From NCBI RefSeq assembly GCF_900090295.1, contig NZ_LT607753.1, positions 1,178,001 to 1,242,000 of the forward strand: a DNA stretch of 64,000 nt, given 5' to 3'. The notes under the pieces are model-generated. The model was not told the origin of the DNA. It was given only the letters and a program-made list of their open reading frames with translations, and ran no database searches. This DNA comes from Micromonospora coxensis. GTDB taxonomy: Bacteria; Actinomycetota; Actinomycetes; Mycobacteriales; Micromonosporaceae. Positions 63,375 to 64,000 of the stretch are shown here, one piece after another (positions within the stretch are counted from its first letter, which is position 1; each line of letters opens with the position of its first letter). A program made the position numbers and the translations under genes.

Positions 63375-63736
63375 ATTCGCGGCCGTCCTTTCCAGGCGCC
63401 AGGGGCTGTGTGCACGGCTGATGCGATTGCCATTTGCGTTGCCGGCAATCTAGCAACGTGGATCCCCCGTCAGTTCTCTCGAATTGCGGATTTCCGCGCG
63501 CCCGGTTGCGGCCCGCGAACCGGTCCGGCCGGATCCCCGCACGGCCCATCGCAATCGGGAGGATGCGCAGGCCAACCCGGTGAAGCGACCGTGGACGCGT
63601 CGTGTCAGCAGCGCCGCCGGGCCGTGGCGCGACCGCGACGGGCGTCGCTGTGGACGCCGGTCACCGGTCGGCCGTGCAGAGGCGGAGCGCGCCGAACGCG
63701 GGACGACGGTTCCGCTTTGACGTTCGAGGGGTGGCC
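63375..63736. other. Divergent promoter region acyltransferase / P450
   Basis: 362 bp. Relatively AT-rich between about 63370 and 63490, with a TTGCCGGCAA palindrome at 63438-63447 or so. This part probably contains the acyltransferase promoter. No gene recognised. Confidence 0.5.
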
Positions 63737-64000
63737 ATGGCCGTGCCAACGAAGACCACATCGGAGCCGGGCTCGTCGGAACTGCCCAGCTATCCGATTC
63801 CCCGCGAGTGCCCGTACCACCCGTCGCCGGAGACCGCCCGGCTGCGTGAGCCCGGGCCCATTTCGAAGGTGCGGCTCTACGACGGCAAGGTCGCCTGGTT
63901 CATCACCGGACCGACCGAGGCCCGCGCCCTGCTCGCCGACCGGCGGGTCTCCAACCGCTCGGACTTCCCCAACTACCCGGTGATGGACGAGCGGCACACC
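63737..64000 (+). CDS. Cytochrome P450, N-terminal part (truncated by the window end)
   Basis: ATG 63737 with GAGGGG upstream; 88 residues visible, no stop before the end. The segment SYPIPRECPYHPSPETARLREPGPISKVRLYDGKVAWFITGPTEARALLADRRVSN closely follows the P450 at 57264 (shared PIPRECPY, KV.LY.G..AW..TG, EARA.L). It is a paralogous P450 of the same cluster. Whether it keeps the haem Cys, or is instead the Cys-less helper of the glycosyltransferase, cannot be seen. Confidence 0.9.
   Translation, partial: MAVPTKTTSEPGSSELPSYPIPRECPYHPSPETARLREPGPISKVRLYDGKVAWFITGPTEARALLADRRVSNRSDFPNYPVMDERHT

Overview
The window is chromosomal DNA of a high-GC actinobacterium. Codon third positions are nearly all G or C, GTG starts are frequent, and genes often overlap as ATGA or GTGA. 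The gene set fits Micromonosporaceae, most likely Micromonospora: CBM2-type plant-polymer enzymes, a DtxR/IdeR-type iron box, sigma/anti-sigma and response-regulator/kinase pairs, and a SARP-led biosynthetic cluster. This placement is inferred from gene style, not from a marker gene. I saw no rRNA, tRNA, CRISPR array, insertion sequence or phage gene.

Layout. 1-2 kb: SRPBCC tail, a conserved small protein, NADAR hydrolase, NUDIX. 2-3.5 kb: secreted GH10-CBM2 xylanase with two CGAAA/TTTCG palindromes upstream. 3.9-7.8 kb: ABC exporter and Pgi. 7.9-10.1 kb: GntR regulator, fatty-acid hydroxylase-like and YhhN membrane proteins in one coupled operon. 10.2-12.5 kb: acyl-CoA dehydrogenase with its PadR regulator and operator. 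13.1-18 kb: divergent siderophore uptake locus around an iron box. 18-22.9 kb: response regulator, kinase and GerMN lipoprotein, then small envelope/stress genes. 22.9-32 kb: the most unusual accessory locus. A CDP-alcohol phosphotransferase and an LTA-synthase-like sulfatase are divergent from a seven-gene run: dehydrogenase, QueD-like, glycosyltransferase, methyltransferase, flippase-like, RibA and RibD reductase. 32.2-35.4 kb: ECF sigma/anti-sigma pair and a second two-component system. 35.4-40.6 kb: thioredoxin, a tiny leader-like peptide, DUF4395, SHOCT, a BNR lipoprotein and a CopB-type copper ATPase behind two CsoR-like operators. 40.9-49.5 kb: CoA-transferase family enzyme, SLATT-like protein, CE1-CBM2 esterase, cupin, CopC-like pair and a secreted animal-type peroxidase.

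49.8-64 kb (running off the window) looks like the edge of a glycosylated natural-product cluster, plausibly a polyketide. It has a SARP activator, NDP-hexose 4-ketoreductase, a histidine-type NDP-hexose 3-dehydratase, a DinB/MDMPI protein, zinc alcohol dehydrogenase, activator-dependent glycosyltransferase, two P450s (the second cut by the window end), an orphan TIM-barrel protein, a molybdopterin oxidoreductase and an acyltransferase-3. The sugar enzymes predict a 3-deoxygenated sugar, for example a 2,3,6-trideoxyhexose. No scaffold synthase lies inside the window.

Convergent gene pairs are repeatedly separated by near-perfect GC-rich hairpins without a U tract. These are annotated as bidirectional terminators. 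Domain names come from motif recognition by eye and were not confirmed by database search.
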